Assembly (NCBI RefSeq): GCF_029894125.1
Contig: NZ_JARXYZ010000002.1
Coordinates: 124,001-188,000, forward strand
Direction of reading: 5' to 3'
Source of the DNA: Kitasatospora sp. MAA19
GTDB lineage: Bacteria > Actinomycetota > Actinomycetes > Streptomycetales > Streptomycetaceae
Length of the DNA stretch: 64,000 bases
Shown: positions 50,564 through 58,538 of the stretch, piece by piece
Layout of the letters: each line of letters starts with the position of its first letter
Numbering within the stretch: position 1 is the first letter of the stretch
Program-made: the position numbers and the translations under genes
Notes under the pieces: model-generated
Told to the model about the DNA's origin: nothing
What the model saw: only the letters and a program-made list of their open reading frames with translations
Databases searched by the model: none

Positions 50564-51064
50564 ATGACCGCGTCGGCCCCCAGCTCAGCCCGACCGGGGA
50601 GGGCCGCACCGGCGGGCCGCCCGGCGGCTGCGCTGTGGGTCCTGCTGCTGGTCGCGCTGCTCACGGCGCTGCCGTGCGCGGGCCAGGCGAAGGCGGTCGG
50701 CGCGCACGCCCAACCGGCACCGACCACCGTCGCCGCCACCGTCACCGCCACGGCGGTCTCCGGCCACGCCCCGCACACCGGCCCCGCCACCACGGCGTCC
50801 GACCAGCGCCAGCGTGCCGAGGAGCAGCGGCACTGGACGTGGTGCACGGCCGACGGCGAGCCGCCGCGCCGTGACAACGGCTGTTCCAGCCACCCGTACT
50901 GCCCCCAGGACGCCCAGCTGCCGAACCCGCCGCCGCATCCGCAGCCGGCCGCGTCACCACTCACGCCGGCGGTCGAGACGCTGCCCAGGGTGGTGCCCGC
51001 CGGGCTGCTCGACGCTCCGCATCCGGCGCCCGATCTGCACGAGCTGCAAGTACACCGGTCCTGA
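50564..51064 (+). CDS. Small exported or membrane-anchored protein upstream of DUF3105/DUF305 genes
   Basis: 166 aa from ATG 50564 (GTG 50558 alternative). An N-terminal hydrophobic segment (LWVLLLVALLTALPCAGQAKAVGA) is followed by a Thr/Ala-rich stretch, a Trp/Cys-containing part (QRHWTWCTADGEPPRRDNGCSSHPYCP) and a Pro-rich tail. I do not recognise a family. Its position 104 bases before the DUF3105 gene suggests an operon with DUF3105 and DUF305. Confidence 0.68.
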   Translation: MTASAPSSARPGRAAPAGRPAAALWVLLLVALLTALPCAGQAKAVGAHAQPAPTTVAATVTATAVSGHAPHTGPATTASDQRQRAEEQRHWTWCTADGEPPRRDNGCSSHPYCPQDAQLPNPPPHPQPAASPLTPAVETLPRVVPAGLLDAPHPAPDLHELQVHRS

Positions 51065-51167
51065 GCGGAACCCACCGCCCGGCATCCGCCGGCGGATCCG
51101 CCCCTCCCCCCTCTTCAGCTGACCGCCGCGCCACCAGCAGTGCGCGGCGGGGACAAGGACAACCACC

Positions 51168-51833
51168 ATGGGTTCCGCCTCGAAGCAGTCCAGCAAGCAG
51201 TCCGGCAAGCCCGGCCCGAACGACCGCCGCGCCCGGATAGCCGAGCTGCGCGCCGTCGAGCAGCGCCGTGACCGCCGCAACAAGATCATCGCCTCGGTGA
51301 CGGCCGGTGTGCTGGTGATCGGCGCGATCGCCGCCGGCACCTGGATCGTCATGGACGCCAACCAGAGCAAGAAGGACAAGCAGGTCGCCGCCAACGCGGA
51401 CATTCCGGGCGTGCAGACCTTCGGCGACCTGAGCCGCAACCACGTCAAGGACAAGGTCAGCTACCCGATGACCCCGCCGGTCGGCGGCGACCACAACGCC
51501 ATCTGGCTGGACTGCATGGGCCACGTCTACGACCAGCCGGTCGAGAACGAGCGCGCCGTCCACTCGCTGGAGCACGGCGCGGTCTGGGTGACGTACAACG
51601 GCAAGGCGACGCCGGACGACATCAAGACCCTGTCCGACAAGGTCAAGACCACCCCGTACTCGCTGATGAGCCCGTACCCGGACGAGAAGGGCACCATCAC
51701 CCTGAACGCCTGGAGCACCCAGCTGATCGTGGACAGCGCCAGCGACCCCCGGGTGAACCAGTTCTTCACCAAGTACGTCCAGGGCAAGCAGACCCAGGAG
51801 CCGGGCGCCTCCTGCACCATGGGGCAGATGTGA
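51168..51833 (+). CDS. DUF3105 domain-containing membrane protein
   Basis: 221 aa. A charged N-terminus (NDRRARIAELRAVEQRRDRRNK) leads into one membrane helix (IIASVTAGVLVIGAIAAGTWIVM) and the extracytoplasmic DUF3105 domain with HVKDKVSYPMTPPVGGDHNAIWLDCMGHVYDQPVENERAVHSLEHGAVWVTY. His and Cys residues (GGDHN, DCMGHVY, HSLEHG) are conserved, so metal binding is plausible. It overlaps the DUF305 gene start by 4 bases, a strong sign of coupling. Confidence 0.93.
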   Translation: MGSASKQSSKQSGKPGPNDRRARIAELRAVEQRRDRRNKIIASVTAGVLVIGAIAAGTWIVMDANQSKKDKQVAANADIPGVQTFGDLSRNHVKDKVSYPMTPPVGGDHNAIWLDCMGHVYDQPVENERAVHSLEHGAVWVTYNGKATPDDIKTLSDKVKTTPYSLMSPYPDEKGTITLNAWSTQLIVDSASDPRVNQFFTKYVQGKQTQEPGASCTMGQM

Positions 51834-52612
51834 CCGCCGGCTCGGGCCTTCCCGAGGACGGCTCCGAGAGCACCTCCGCGGACGCCGCCGCGAACGCCGC
51901 CGAGGAGTTCGCCTCCGAGAGGTTCGCCTCCGAGGAGTCCGCCGGCGAGGCCGAGGCGTCCCGCCCGGCCCGCCGGCGGCTGTGGTGGCCGGCCGCGCTG
52001 GCCGCCGCGCTCGCGCTGGCGCTCGGGGTGCCCGCCCTGGTGGCGAGCGGGACGTCGGCGTCCGGGTCGGCCTCGGTGGCCGTCCCGGCGGACGACTCAC
52101 CCGAGGCCGGGTTCGCCCGGGACATGGCGACCCACCACCAGCAGGCGGTGGACCTGTCGTTCATCGTCCGGGACCGCACCAGCGACGACGCGACGCGCAC
52201 CCTGGCCTTCGACATCATCAACACCCAGGCCAACCAGCGCGGGATGATGATGGGCTGGATCGACCAGTGGGGGCTGTCGCAGCACTCGACCGCCAAGCCG
52301 ATGGCGTGGATGAGGATGGGCCACGACTACCAGGCCCACGACGGTTCGCTGATGCCCGGCATGGCCACCAACACCCAGCTGGCGAAGCTGCGTTCACTCA
52401 GCGGCCGGGACGCCGAGGTGTACTACCTGCAGCTGATGATCGAGCACCACAAGGGCGGCGTCGAGATGGCCCAGGGCTATGTGGACCTGGCGAGGAACGA
52501 CGCCGAGAAGCGGCTCGCCCAGTCGATGGTGGTCGCCCAGACCTCGGAGATGCAGCTGATGACCGACATGCTCCAGGAGCGCGGCGCCGCCCCCGGCGTG
52601 CCCGCCTCCTGA
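51830..52612 (+). CDS. DUF305 domain-containing membrane protein
   Basis: 260 aa from GTG 51830, overlapping the DUF3105 stop (GTGA). An acidic N-terminus and one membrane helix (WWPAALAAALALALGVPALVA) anchor a DUF305 ferritin-like domain with FARDMATHHQQAVDL, NQRGMMMGWIDQWG, MLIEHHKGGVEMA-type motif (LMIEHHKGGVEMAQGY) and MVVAQTSEMQLMTDML. DUF305 proteins are rich in His/Met and are often linked to copper handling. The pair with DUF3105 is common in actinobacteria; a copper role here is inferred. Confidence 0.93.
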   Translation: MTAGSGLPEDGSESTSADAAANAAEEFASERFASEESAGEAEASRPARRRLWWPAALAAALALALGVPALVASGTSASGSASVAVPADDSPEAGFARDMATHHQQAVDLSFIVRDRTSDDATRTLAFDIINTQANQRGMMMGWIDQWGLSQHSTAKPMAWMRMGHDYQAHDGSLMPGMATNTQLAKLRSLSGRDAEVYYLQLMIEHHKGGVEMAQGYVDLARNDAEKRLAQSMVVAQTSEMQLMTDMLQERGAAPGVPAS

Positions 52613-52637
52613 TCCGCCCCCTCTCCCCGCTGTTCCC

Positions 52638-52696
52638 CGGACGGCCGGAGCGCGGTCGACGGTCCCGTACCGTCCGTACCGCGCCCCGGCCGTCCG
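52638..52696. terminator. Long multi-stem hairpin upstream of pth
   Basis: Stems CGGACGGCCGG/CCGGCCGTCCG (11 bp), GCGCGGT/ACCGCGC (7 bp) and GACGGT/ACCGTC (6 bp) fold inside one another. It follows the DUF305 stop by about 25 bases and ends 29 bases before the pth start, so it could end the operon or shape the pth leader. Confidence 0.7.
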
Positions 52697-52725
52697 ACGT
52701 CCGCTGAGAACCCCTGGAGATCCGG

Positions 52726-53313
52726 ATGACCCCCGACGCACCCTGGCTGATCGTCGGACTGGGCAACCCTGGCCCGTGGTTCCGGCTGACCCGGCACAAT
52801 GCGGGCTTCCTGACCGTGGAGCGACTCGCCGAACGGTACGGCGCGCGGTTCCGGCGGCGCGGGATCGGCGCCCTGGTGGCGGCGATCGAGGTGGACGGCC
52901 ACCGGGTGGTGCTGGCCAAGCCGCAGTGGTTCATCAACCTGTCCGGCCGCCCGGTGACCGGCCTGATGCGGCGCCACGGCGTCCCGGTCGAGCACCTGGT
53001 GGTCGTGCAGGACGACCTCGACTTCGCGTTCGGCACCGGAAAACTCAAGCGCGGCGGCGGCCCCGGCGGCCACAACGGCGTGCGTTCGGTGGGCGAGGTG
53101 CTCGGCACCCGCGACTTCGTACGGCTGCGCTTCGGCATCGGGCGCCCGCCGAAGGGGCAGAGCATCGGCGACTTCGTGCTGAAGAAGTTCTCGGACGCCG
53201 AACAGGCCGACCTGCCCGGAGTGTTGGACCGGTGCGCGGACGCGCTGGAGACCCTGGTACGGCGCGGCCTCAACCGGGCCCAGGACGCCCTGAACGTCCG
53301 TACGGAGGCATAG
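52726..53313 (+). CDS. pth: Peptidyl-tRNA hydrolase (Pth), divergent copy
   Basis: 195 aa. Catalytic and tRNA-contact motifs: VGLGNPGPWFRLTRHNAGF (His in RHNAGF), KPQWFINLSGRPV (Asn), VVQDDLDFAFG (Asp), and KRGGGPGGHNGVRS (Gly/Asn). It differs from typical Pth in WFINLSG (usually TFMNLSG) and GGGPGGHNG (usually GGSAGHNG), and is not next to the rplY/ksgA genes that usually flank the housekeeping copy. It hydrolyses the ester between peptide and tRNA. Possibly a second, specialised copy; the housekeeping pth is presumably elsewhere. Confidence 0.92.
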   Translation: MTPDAPWLIVGLGNPGPWFRLTRHNAGFLTVERLAERYGARFRRRGIGALVAAIEVDGHRVVLAKPQWFINLSGRPVTGLMRRHGVPVEHLVVVQDDLDFAFGTGKLKRGGGPGGHNGVRSVGEVLGTRDFVRLRFGIGRPPKGQSIGDFVLKKFSDAEQADLPGVLDRCADALETLVRRGLNRAQDALNVRTEA

Positions 53314-53368
53314 GGCAGGGCCTCACGGAAACCTCCGGCCTCACGAAGGCTCAGGCAAGGCGGAAGGC

Positions 53369-54892
53369 TCAGGCCTGGCGGACCGGCCGGGTCAGGGCGA
53401 CGGCCGCCACCGCGACCGCCGCGAGGGCGAGCAGCACCGTCCGGCCGCCGGACGCCGCGCCCGCCAGGTGGACGCCGAGGACAGGCAACGCGGTGCCGAG
53501 CGCCGTCCCGAGGCTGCGGGCCATGTTCACCATGCCGCCGCCGACCGCCGAACACTGGGCCGGGATCGCCCGCATCACCAGCGCGTTGTTGGCGGGCAGC
53601 AGCAGGCCCAGCCCGTAGCCGGCGAGCAGCAGCGGGGCCGCCACGGCCGGTCCGGAGACCGGCACCAGGGCGAACAGCAGCAGCCCGGCGCCCGCGAGCA
53701 CCGCGCCGGCGCGGCAGCGGGCGACGTCCGACCAGCCGCGCGGCAGCAGCGCGCCGCCGACGGTCGCGGCGAGCGCGAACGCGGCGGGCAGCAGGGTGAT
53801 CAGCAGGCCCGCCCGAGCCATCGGCACGCCCGCGCCGGTGAGCAGCACCGGGCCGAGCACGAGCGGGCAGAACAGCAGCAGGTAGCCGATCAGCGAGACC
53901 ACCAGGCCGGATCGCACCCCGGGGGTGTTGACCAGGCCGGGCGCGAGGATCGGCCGGGCGGCCCGCCGCTCCTGCCGGACCAGCCCGAGCGCGAGGACGG
54001 CGGCGGCGAGCAGCAGGGCGGCGACGGCCCAGCCGGGCAACGGCAGTCCGGATGCGGTGGACAGGGCGAGCAGCAGCGCGGCGGTGGAGCCGGCGAGCAG
54101 CAGGAGGCCGGGCAGGTCGAAGCGGCCGCCCGCGCCGCCCGCGCCGTCCGCCGGGGAGCTCGCGGCGGCTCCCGCGAGCGGGCTCCCGGCAGGCACGCTG
54201 TCGGCGGGCACGCTGTCGGCGGAAACTGCGAGGGCGCTCCCGGCACGCGCCCCGAGCGGGCTCCCGACCCTGGTGCGGGGCAGCAGGAACCAGCCGGCCA
54301 GGATGCCGAGCACCCCGATCGGCACGTTGATCCAGAACACCCACCGCCAGGAGGCGTGCTCCACCAGCAGCCCGCCGAGGCTGGGGCCGAGCGCCAGGCC
54401 GAGCCCCTGCGCGGCCGCCTGGATGCCGAGCGCGCGCCGCATGGCGTGCTCCGGGACGCCGCGCGCCACCAGGGCGACGCTGTTGGCCTGCATCATCGCG
54501 CCCCCGACCGCCTGAACGGCGCGGAAGCCGACCAGGACGCCCAGGCTGCCGGCGCATCCGGCACCGAGCGAGGCCAGGGCGAAGACGGCGAAGCCACCGA
54601 GGTACATGGTCTTGCGGCCGACCAGGTCGGAGAGCCAGCCGACCGGGGCGAGCAGGGCGACCAGCACCAGGAGGTAGGCGAGGGCGACCCATTCGACGGC
54701 CGCGAAGCCTGCGTCGAAGTGCCTGCCGAGGGCCGGGAAGACGAGGGCGGTGACGCTGGCGGTGAGCTGTCCGAGGAAGGCGCCGAGACAGACGGTGCCG
54801 ACGGCCAGCCAGTGGGCGTGGCGCCAGCCGGCTACGCCGCGCGGCCGGGGCCGCTCGGTGAGCAGCCTCGCGGCAAGGGCGGTGGCGTTCAT
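53369..54892 (-). CDS. MFS drug transporter (DHA2/EmrB-QacA type)
   Basis: 507 aa, about 14 predicted membrane segments. N-terminal half has the MFS motif GWLSDLVGRKTMYLGGF and the antiporter motif C-like GPSLGGLLVEHASWRWVFWINVPIG. In the central loop, DNA with repeated CTGTCGGCGGGCACG codes for a low-complexity SVPADSVPAG segment. Such proteins export drugs or metabolites by proton antiport. It is divergent from a MarR-type regulator gene, the usual regulator-pump pair, with a palindrome between. Confidence 0.94.
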   Translation of the reverse strand: MNATALAARLLTERPRPRGVAGWRHAHWLAVGTVCLGAFLGQLTASVTALVFPALGRHFDAGFAAVEWVALAYLLVLVALLAPVGWLSDLVGRKTMYLGGFAVFALASLGAGCAGSLGVLVGFRAVQAVGGAMMQANSVALVARGVPEHAMRRALGIQAAAQGLGLALGPSLGGLLVEHASWRWVFWINVPIGVLGILAGWFLLPRTRVGSPLGARAGSALAVSADSVPADSVPAGSPLAGAAASSPADGAGGAGGRFDLPGLLLLAGSTAALLLALSTASGLPLPGWAVAALLLAAAVLALGLVRQERRAARPILAPGLVNTPGVRSGLVVSLIGYLLLFCPLVLGPVLLTGAGVPMARAGLLITLLPAAFALAATVGGALLPRGWSDVARCRAGAVLAGAGLLLFALVPVSGPAVAAPLLLAGYGLGLLLPANNALVMRAIPAQCSAVGGGMVNMARSLGTALGTALPVLGVHLAGAASGGRTVLLALAAVAVAAVALTRPVRQA

Positions 54893-54901
54893 ACCGCAAA
54901 T

Positions 54902-54918
54902 ATATCTGATGCAGACAT
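54902..54918. promoter_or_regulatory. Candidate MarR operator overlapping the MFS promoter
   Basis: Imperfect palindrome ATATCTG-ATG-CAGACAT. On the minus strand a TATATT hexamer (54904-54899) ends seven bases before the MFS ATG, so the operator overlaps the -10 element and the transcript may be leaderless. Confidence 0.6.
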
Positions 54919-55025
54919 GTTCTTTCTACGAGCTGCTCGCCCTCCGACGGGAGTCCCGGACGAGGGCGACCAAGGGGCGGACAGCGCCGCCGGACCGGCC
55001 CGTACCAGGCGATACGCTGTCCGCC

Positions 55026-55532
55026 ATGCCGTCGTCACCACACGTTCCCGACCCTGCCACCGAAACCCCCGGAGCAGCGGTCGAACACGCCCGGCGGCTC
55101 ACCGACACCGTCACCCGGCTGCGCCGTGCCCTGCGCAGCAGCATCCGCACCGACTACCCGTGGGAGTCCCTGCCCATGGCGCAGGTCGAACTCCTCCAGA
55201 CGCTCGCCGCCGCGCCCCTGCGGGTCGGCGAACTCGCCGCCCGGCAGCGGCTCGCCCCGAACACCGTCAGCGGGCTGGTCGGCAAACTCCTCGAAGCCGG
55301 GTTCGTCGACCGCCAGGCCGACCCCGGCGACCGCCGCACCGCCCGCATCGCCCTCACCCCGGCCGGCCGGCGCCAGCTCGACGATTGGCAGCGCGCCCAC
55401 GAGCGCCGCATCGCCACCGCCCTCGGCACCCTCGCCCCCGCCGACCGCGACGCCGTGGTCCACGCCCTGCCCGCCCTCGAACAACTCGCCCGTGCCCTGG
55501 CCGAACCGGGCCAGGGCCCCGAACAGGGCTGA
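55026..55532 (+). CDS. MarR family transcriptional regulator
   Basis: 168 aa from ATG 55026. Winged HTH: MAQVELLQTLAAAPLRVGELAARQRLAPNTVSGLVGKLLEAGFVDRQADPGDRRTARIALTPAGRRQL, with the wing DPGDRRTARI typical of MarR. It is divergent from the MFS transporter gene, which it likely represses through the palindrome at 54902-54918. A 16-bp tandem array starts 26 bases after its stop. Confidence 0.94.
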   Translation: MPSSPHVPDPATETPGAAVEHARRLTDTVTRLRRALRSSIRTDYPWESLPMAQVELLQTLAAAPLRVGELAARQRLAPNTVSGLVGKLLEAGFVDRQADPGDRRTARIALTPAGRRQLDDWQRAHERRIATALGTLAPADRDAVVHALPALEQLARALAEPGQGPEQG

Positions 55533-55558
55533 GAACCCCCGGGCGCCCGGCGGCACCG

Positions 55559-55638
55559 CCTCAAGCGCTGGTCGCCTAAAACGCTGGTCACCTCAAGCGC
55601 TGGTCACCTCAAGCGCTGGTCGCCAAAACCGCTGGTCA
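55559..55638. repeat. Five tandem 16-bp units
   Basis: Units at 55559, 55575, 55591, 55607 and 55623; consensus CCTCAAGCGCTGGTCA. They lie between the MarR and GNAT genes, ending about 30 bases before the GNAT start. No coding signal. Confidence 0.88.
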
Positions 55639-55669
55639 CCGGCCCGTACGGACCACTACCGTCCCCGGC

Positions 55670-56194
55670 ATGACCACAGCACAGGTACTGATCGAGCCCT
55701 GGACGGACGCCGACCTCGCACTGCTGCGCCGGGTCAACACCCCGGAGATGAAGAAGCACGTCGGCGGCCCGGAGAGCCCGGAGCAGCTGCTCGTCCGGCA
55801 CCGGCGCTACCTGGACTTCGTCCCGTCCGGCCTGGGCTGCATGTACCGGATCGTGCTGCTCCCCGAGGGCGAGGCCGTCGGCACCGTCGGCTACGGCACC
55901 CGTACCTGGGAGGGCGAGACCGTCCACGAGATGGGGTGGAACGTCCTGCCCGGCCACCAGGGCCGCGGCATCGCCGGCGCCGCCACCCGCGCCGCCGTCG
56001 CGGCCGCCCGCCGCGAGGCCGCCCACCGGTACCTGCACGCCTTCCCCTCGGTGGACCACCCGGCCTCCAACGCGGTCTGCGCGAAGGCCGGGTTCAGCCT
56101 CGTCGGCGAGACGGACTTCGAGTTCCCGCCCGGGCGGTTCATGCGCAGCCGCAACTGGCGGGTAGACCTGCGGGCCCCGGCAAGCATGCGCTAG
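55670..56194 (+). CDS. GNAT family N-acetyltransferase (RimJ/RimL-like)
   Basis: 174 aa from ATG 55670. The acetyl-CoA loop is WNVLPGHQGRGIAGAATRAAV (Q/R-x-x-G-x-G), with HAFPSVDHPASNAVCAKAGF (Asn/Ala-x-x-G-F) as motif B. RimJ/RimL-type length and order; the acceptor could be a protein N-terminus or a small amine. It follows the 16-bp tandem array. Confidence 0.93.
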   Translation: MTTAQVLIEPWTDADLALLRRVNTPEMKKHVGGPESPEQLLVRHRRYLDFVPSGLGCMYRIVLLPEGEAVGTVGYGTRTWEGETVHEMGWNVLPGHQGRGIAGAATRAAVAAARREAAHRYLHAFPSVDHPASNAVCAKAGFSLVGETDFEFPPGRFMRSRNWRVDLRAPASMR

Positions 56195-56207
56195 AACCAG
56201 GCATGCG

Positions 56208-56717
56208 CTAGAACAGCGTGCCGCTCTCCAGCTCCAGCAGCCGGCGCTTGCGGTCCACGCCCGCCGCGAAGCCCGTCAGCGAGCCGTTGGCGCCCATGAC
56301 GCGGTGGCAGGGGCGGACGATGAGCAGCGGGTTGGCGCCCACCGCGCCGCCGACCGCTCGCACCGCGCGCGGCGACTCCCCGGCCAGATCGGCGAGTTGA
56401 CCGTAGGTGACGGTCTCGCCGTACGGGATCTCGTCCAGGGCGGCCCAGATCCGGCGGCGGAACTCGGTGCCCACCGGGGCGAGCGGGAGGTCGAAGGTGG
56501 TGCGCTCGCCCGCGAAGTAGCCGGTCAGCTGGGCGACCGGCTCGGCGAGCGCCTCCGGGTCGAGGACCCAGTCGTCGGCGGGCTCGGCGAGCGCGTACTT
56601 CTGACCGGACGCGGTGACGGTGGCCAGCGCGGCCGCACCGCCGTCCTCGGGTCGGACGCCGCTCAGCAGCAGCCGACCGAACGGGCTCTCCATGGTGGTG
56701 TAGACGGTGGTGTTCAT
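56208..56717 (-). CDS. ogt: Methylated-DNA--protein-cysteine methyltransferase
   Basis: 169 aa. Active-site motif IVRPCHRVMGANGSLTGFAAG with acceptor Cys, DNA-recognition helix TYGQLADLAGESPRAVRAVGGAVGANP with the finger Arg, and an N-terminal alpha/beta domain. It repairs O6-alkylguanine by transferring the alkyl group to itself. Its ATG overlaps the stop of the Ada-AlkA gene by 4 bases (ATGA), so both are translated together. Confidence 0.96.
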   Translation of the reverse strand: MNTTVYTTMESPFGRLLLSGVRPEDGGAAALATVTASGQKYALAEPADDWVLDPEALAEPVAQLTGYFAGERTTFDLPLAPVGTEFRRRIWAALDEIPYGETVTYGQLADLAGESPRAVRAVGGAVGANPLLIVRPCHRVMGANGSLTGFAAGVDRKRRLLELESGTLF

Positions 56718-58282
56718 TGCTGTGCGTTCTCCGTTCCAGTGCTGGTGCTCGCGGGCCCGGCCCACAGTCGGTGGACGGCGTAGGAGCGCCAAGGGGCCCA
56801 CGCCTCGGCCGCGCGGGCGGCGTTCTTCGGGTCGCCGGGGGCGCCGAGCCGGGTGAAACCGTGCTTGACGCCCACGTCGCTCGGGAGGAAGACGTCGGGG
56901 TCGGCGAGGGCCCGCATCCTCAGGTAGCCGACGGTCCAGGGGCCGATGCCGGGCAGGGCCAGCAGTCCGGCCGCGGCCTCCTCCCGGTCCACGCCGCCGT
57001 CGAGCCGGACCACCCCTTCGGCCAGGGCGGCGCAGAGGCCGGTGAGCGCGAGCCGGCGGGCGGCGGGCATCGCGAAGTCCTCGGGGTCCGCGGTGGCCAG
57101 CACCGCCGCGGTCGGGAACAGCAACCGCAGGCCGCCGTTCCGCTCGGGCAGCGCGGTGCCGTACTTCTCGGCGAGCCGGCCGGCCAGGGTACGGGCGGCG
57201 CCGACCGTGATCTGCTGGCCGAGGACGGCGCGGACGGCCAGCTCGTGCGGGTCCACGTGGCCGGGCGAACGAAGACCGGGGCGCTCCCGGACCAACGGGC
57301 CGAGCACCGGGTCCGCGCCGAGCTGCTCGTCGACCGCGTCCGGGTCGGCGTCCAGGTCGAACAGGCCGCGCAGGCGCTGGACGGCGGTCGGCAGATCGCG
57401 CAGGTCGGCGAGCAGCAGGCGGCAGTCGAGCCAGCCGCGGGTGCGCGGTTCGCCCGGCGCCAATCCGTCGACCTCGGCGATGCCGTGCCCGTACGGGAGC
57501 GCGAGGGTGCGCCGGTAGGTGCGGACGCCGGGACGGGCACCGGGGACGACCTCCTCCACGCCGGGGACGGCGCGCAGGGCGAGGAAGTCGATCAGGTGGT
57601 CACTGTCGAGAGCGCCGCGGTAGGCCAGTCGCAGGGTGAGGCCGCCGGCCGGGGTCGCGCTGCGGCGGCCGGCGGCGACCTCGGCGCGCAGCCCGGTGGG
57701 GGTGCGGTCGTAGACCTCGCGGACGGTGTCGTTGAACTGCCGCACCGAGGCGAAGCCGGCCGCGAACGCGATGTCGGTGACCGGTAGTTCGGTGGTCTGG
57801 AGCAGCAGGCGGGCGGTCTGGGCGCGGCGGGCTCGGGCCAGGGCGATCGGGCCGGCGCCCAGCTCGGCGATGAGCTGGCGCTGGAGCTGGCGGGCGCTGT
57901 AGCCGAGGCGGCCGGCCAGGCCCGCGACGCCCTCGCGGTCCACCACGCCGTCGCCGATCAGCCGCATCGCGCGGCCGACCAAGTCGGCACGGTGGTTCCA
58001 CTCCGGCGAGCCCGGCACGGAGTCGGGGCGGCAGCGGCGGCAGGCGCGGAAGCCCGCCCCCTGGGCGGCTGCGGCGCTGGGGTAGAAGACGCAGTTCACG
58101 CGCTTGGGGGTCACGGCGGGGCAGCTCGGTCGGCAGTAGATGCCGGTCGAGGTGACGGCCGTGAAGAAGACGCCGTCGAAGCGGGCGTCGCGGCTGTCCA
58201 CGGCTCGGTACCGGATGTCGTCGTCGATCACGTTGTCCAGTCTGCGGCACTGGGTGAGGGGTGACTGGCGGGAATCAGACAT
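56714..58282 (-). CDS. alkA: Ada N-terminal domain fused to AlkA DNA-3-methyladenine glycosylase
   Basis: 522 aa from ATG 58282. The N-terminal Ada module has the zinc site CRPSC...CRRC (RCRPSCPAVTPKRVNC..., FRACRRCRP), followed by an AraC-type HTH (VAGLAGRLGYSARQLQRQLIAELG, DIAFAAGFASVRQFNDTVREVY). The C-terminal AlkA part has the HhH-GPD segment LLALPGIGPWTVGYLRMRALADPDVFLPSDVGVKHG, with the catalytic Asp (SDVGVKHG). It likely senses methyl phosphotriesters via the Ada zinc site and removes alkylated bases. A block of G-runs on this strand lies just before its start. Confidence 0.94.
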   Translation of the reverse strand: MSDSRQSPLTQCRRLDNVIDDDIRYRAVDSRDARFDGVFFTAVTSTGIYCRPSCPAVTPKRVNCVFYPSAAAAQGAGFRACRRCRPDSVPGSPEWNHRADLVGRAMRLIGDGVVDREGVAGLAGRLGYSARQLQRQLIAELGAGPIALARARRAQTARLLLQTTELPVTDIAFAAGFASVRQFNDTVREVYDRTPTGLRAEVAAGRRSATPAGGLTLRLAYRGALDSDHLIDFLALRAVPGVEEVVPGARPGVRTYRRTLALPYGHGIAEVDGLAPGEPRTRGWLDCRLLLADLRDLPTAVQRLRGLFDLDADPDAVDEQLGADPVLGPLVRERPGLRSPGHVDPHELAVRAVLGQQITVGAARTLAGRLAEKYGTALPERNGGLRLLFPTAAVLATADPEDFAMPAARRLALTGLCAALAEGVVRLDGGVDREEAAAGLLALPGIGPWTVGYLRMRALADPDVFLPSDVGVKHGFTRLGAPGDPKNAARAAEAWAPWRSYAVHRLWAGPASTSTGTENAQQ

Positions 58283-58297
58283 CACCGTTGGGGCTCT

Positions 58298-58327
58298 CCC
58301 CCCTCCCCCTCCCCCCTTCCCCTCCCC
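58298..58327 (-). promoter_or_regulatory. Dense G-run block (G-quadruplex candidate) before the ada-alkA start
   Basis: On the minus strand five runs of 4-6 guanines, separated by one or two bases, fit a four-tetrad quadruplex motif. It lies 16-45 bases before the ATG, so it overlaps the ribosome-binding area or 5' leader. The whole 58283-58400 stretch is G-rich on this strand. The rest of the spacer to 58538 has no gene. Confidence 0.6.
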
Positions 58328-58538
58328 GCCCACCCACCTCCACGCCCAGGCCGCCCACCCACCACCCACCATACGCATGGCACCCACTGCGCGCCCGGCA
58401 CCCATGTACCCGGACCGTCCGACCTGGCCGGACCGTCCCGCCCGTGCCCGCCCGTACCCGCCCGGGCCGGCCCCGTCCCGCACCGACCGGCCGGGCCGAC
58501 GGCCGATCGGTGCGAGGGGTCAAGCCGAGCGGGCCTGG

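Noticed and set aside
9141-55638. Tandem arrays as possible CRISPR
   Set aside because: Units are contiguous, without spacers, and no cas genes are present.
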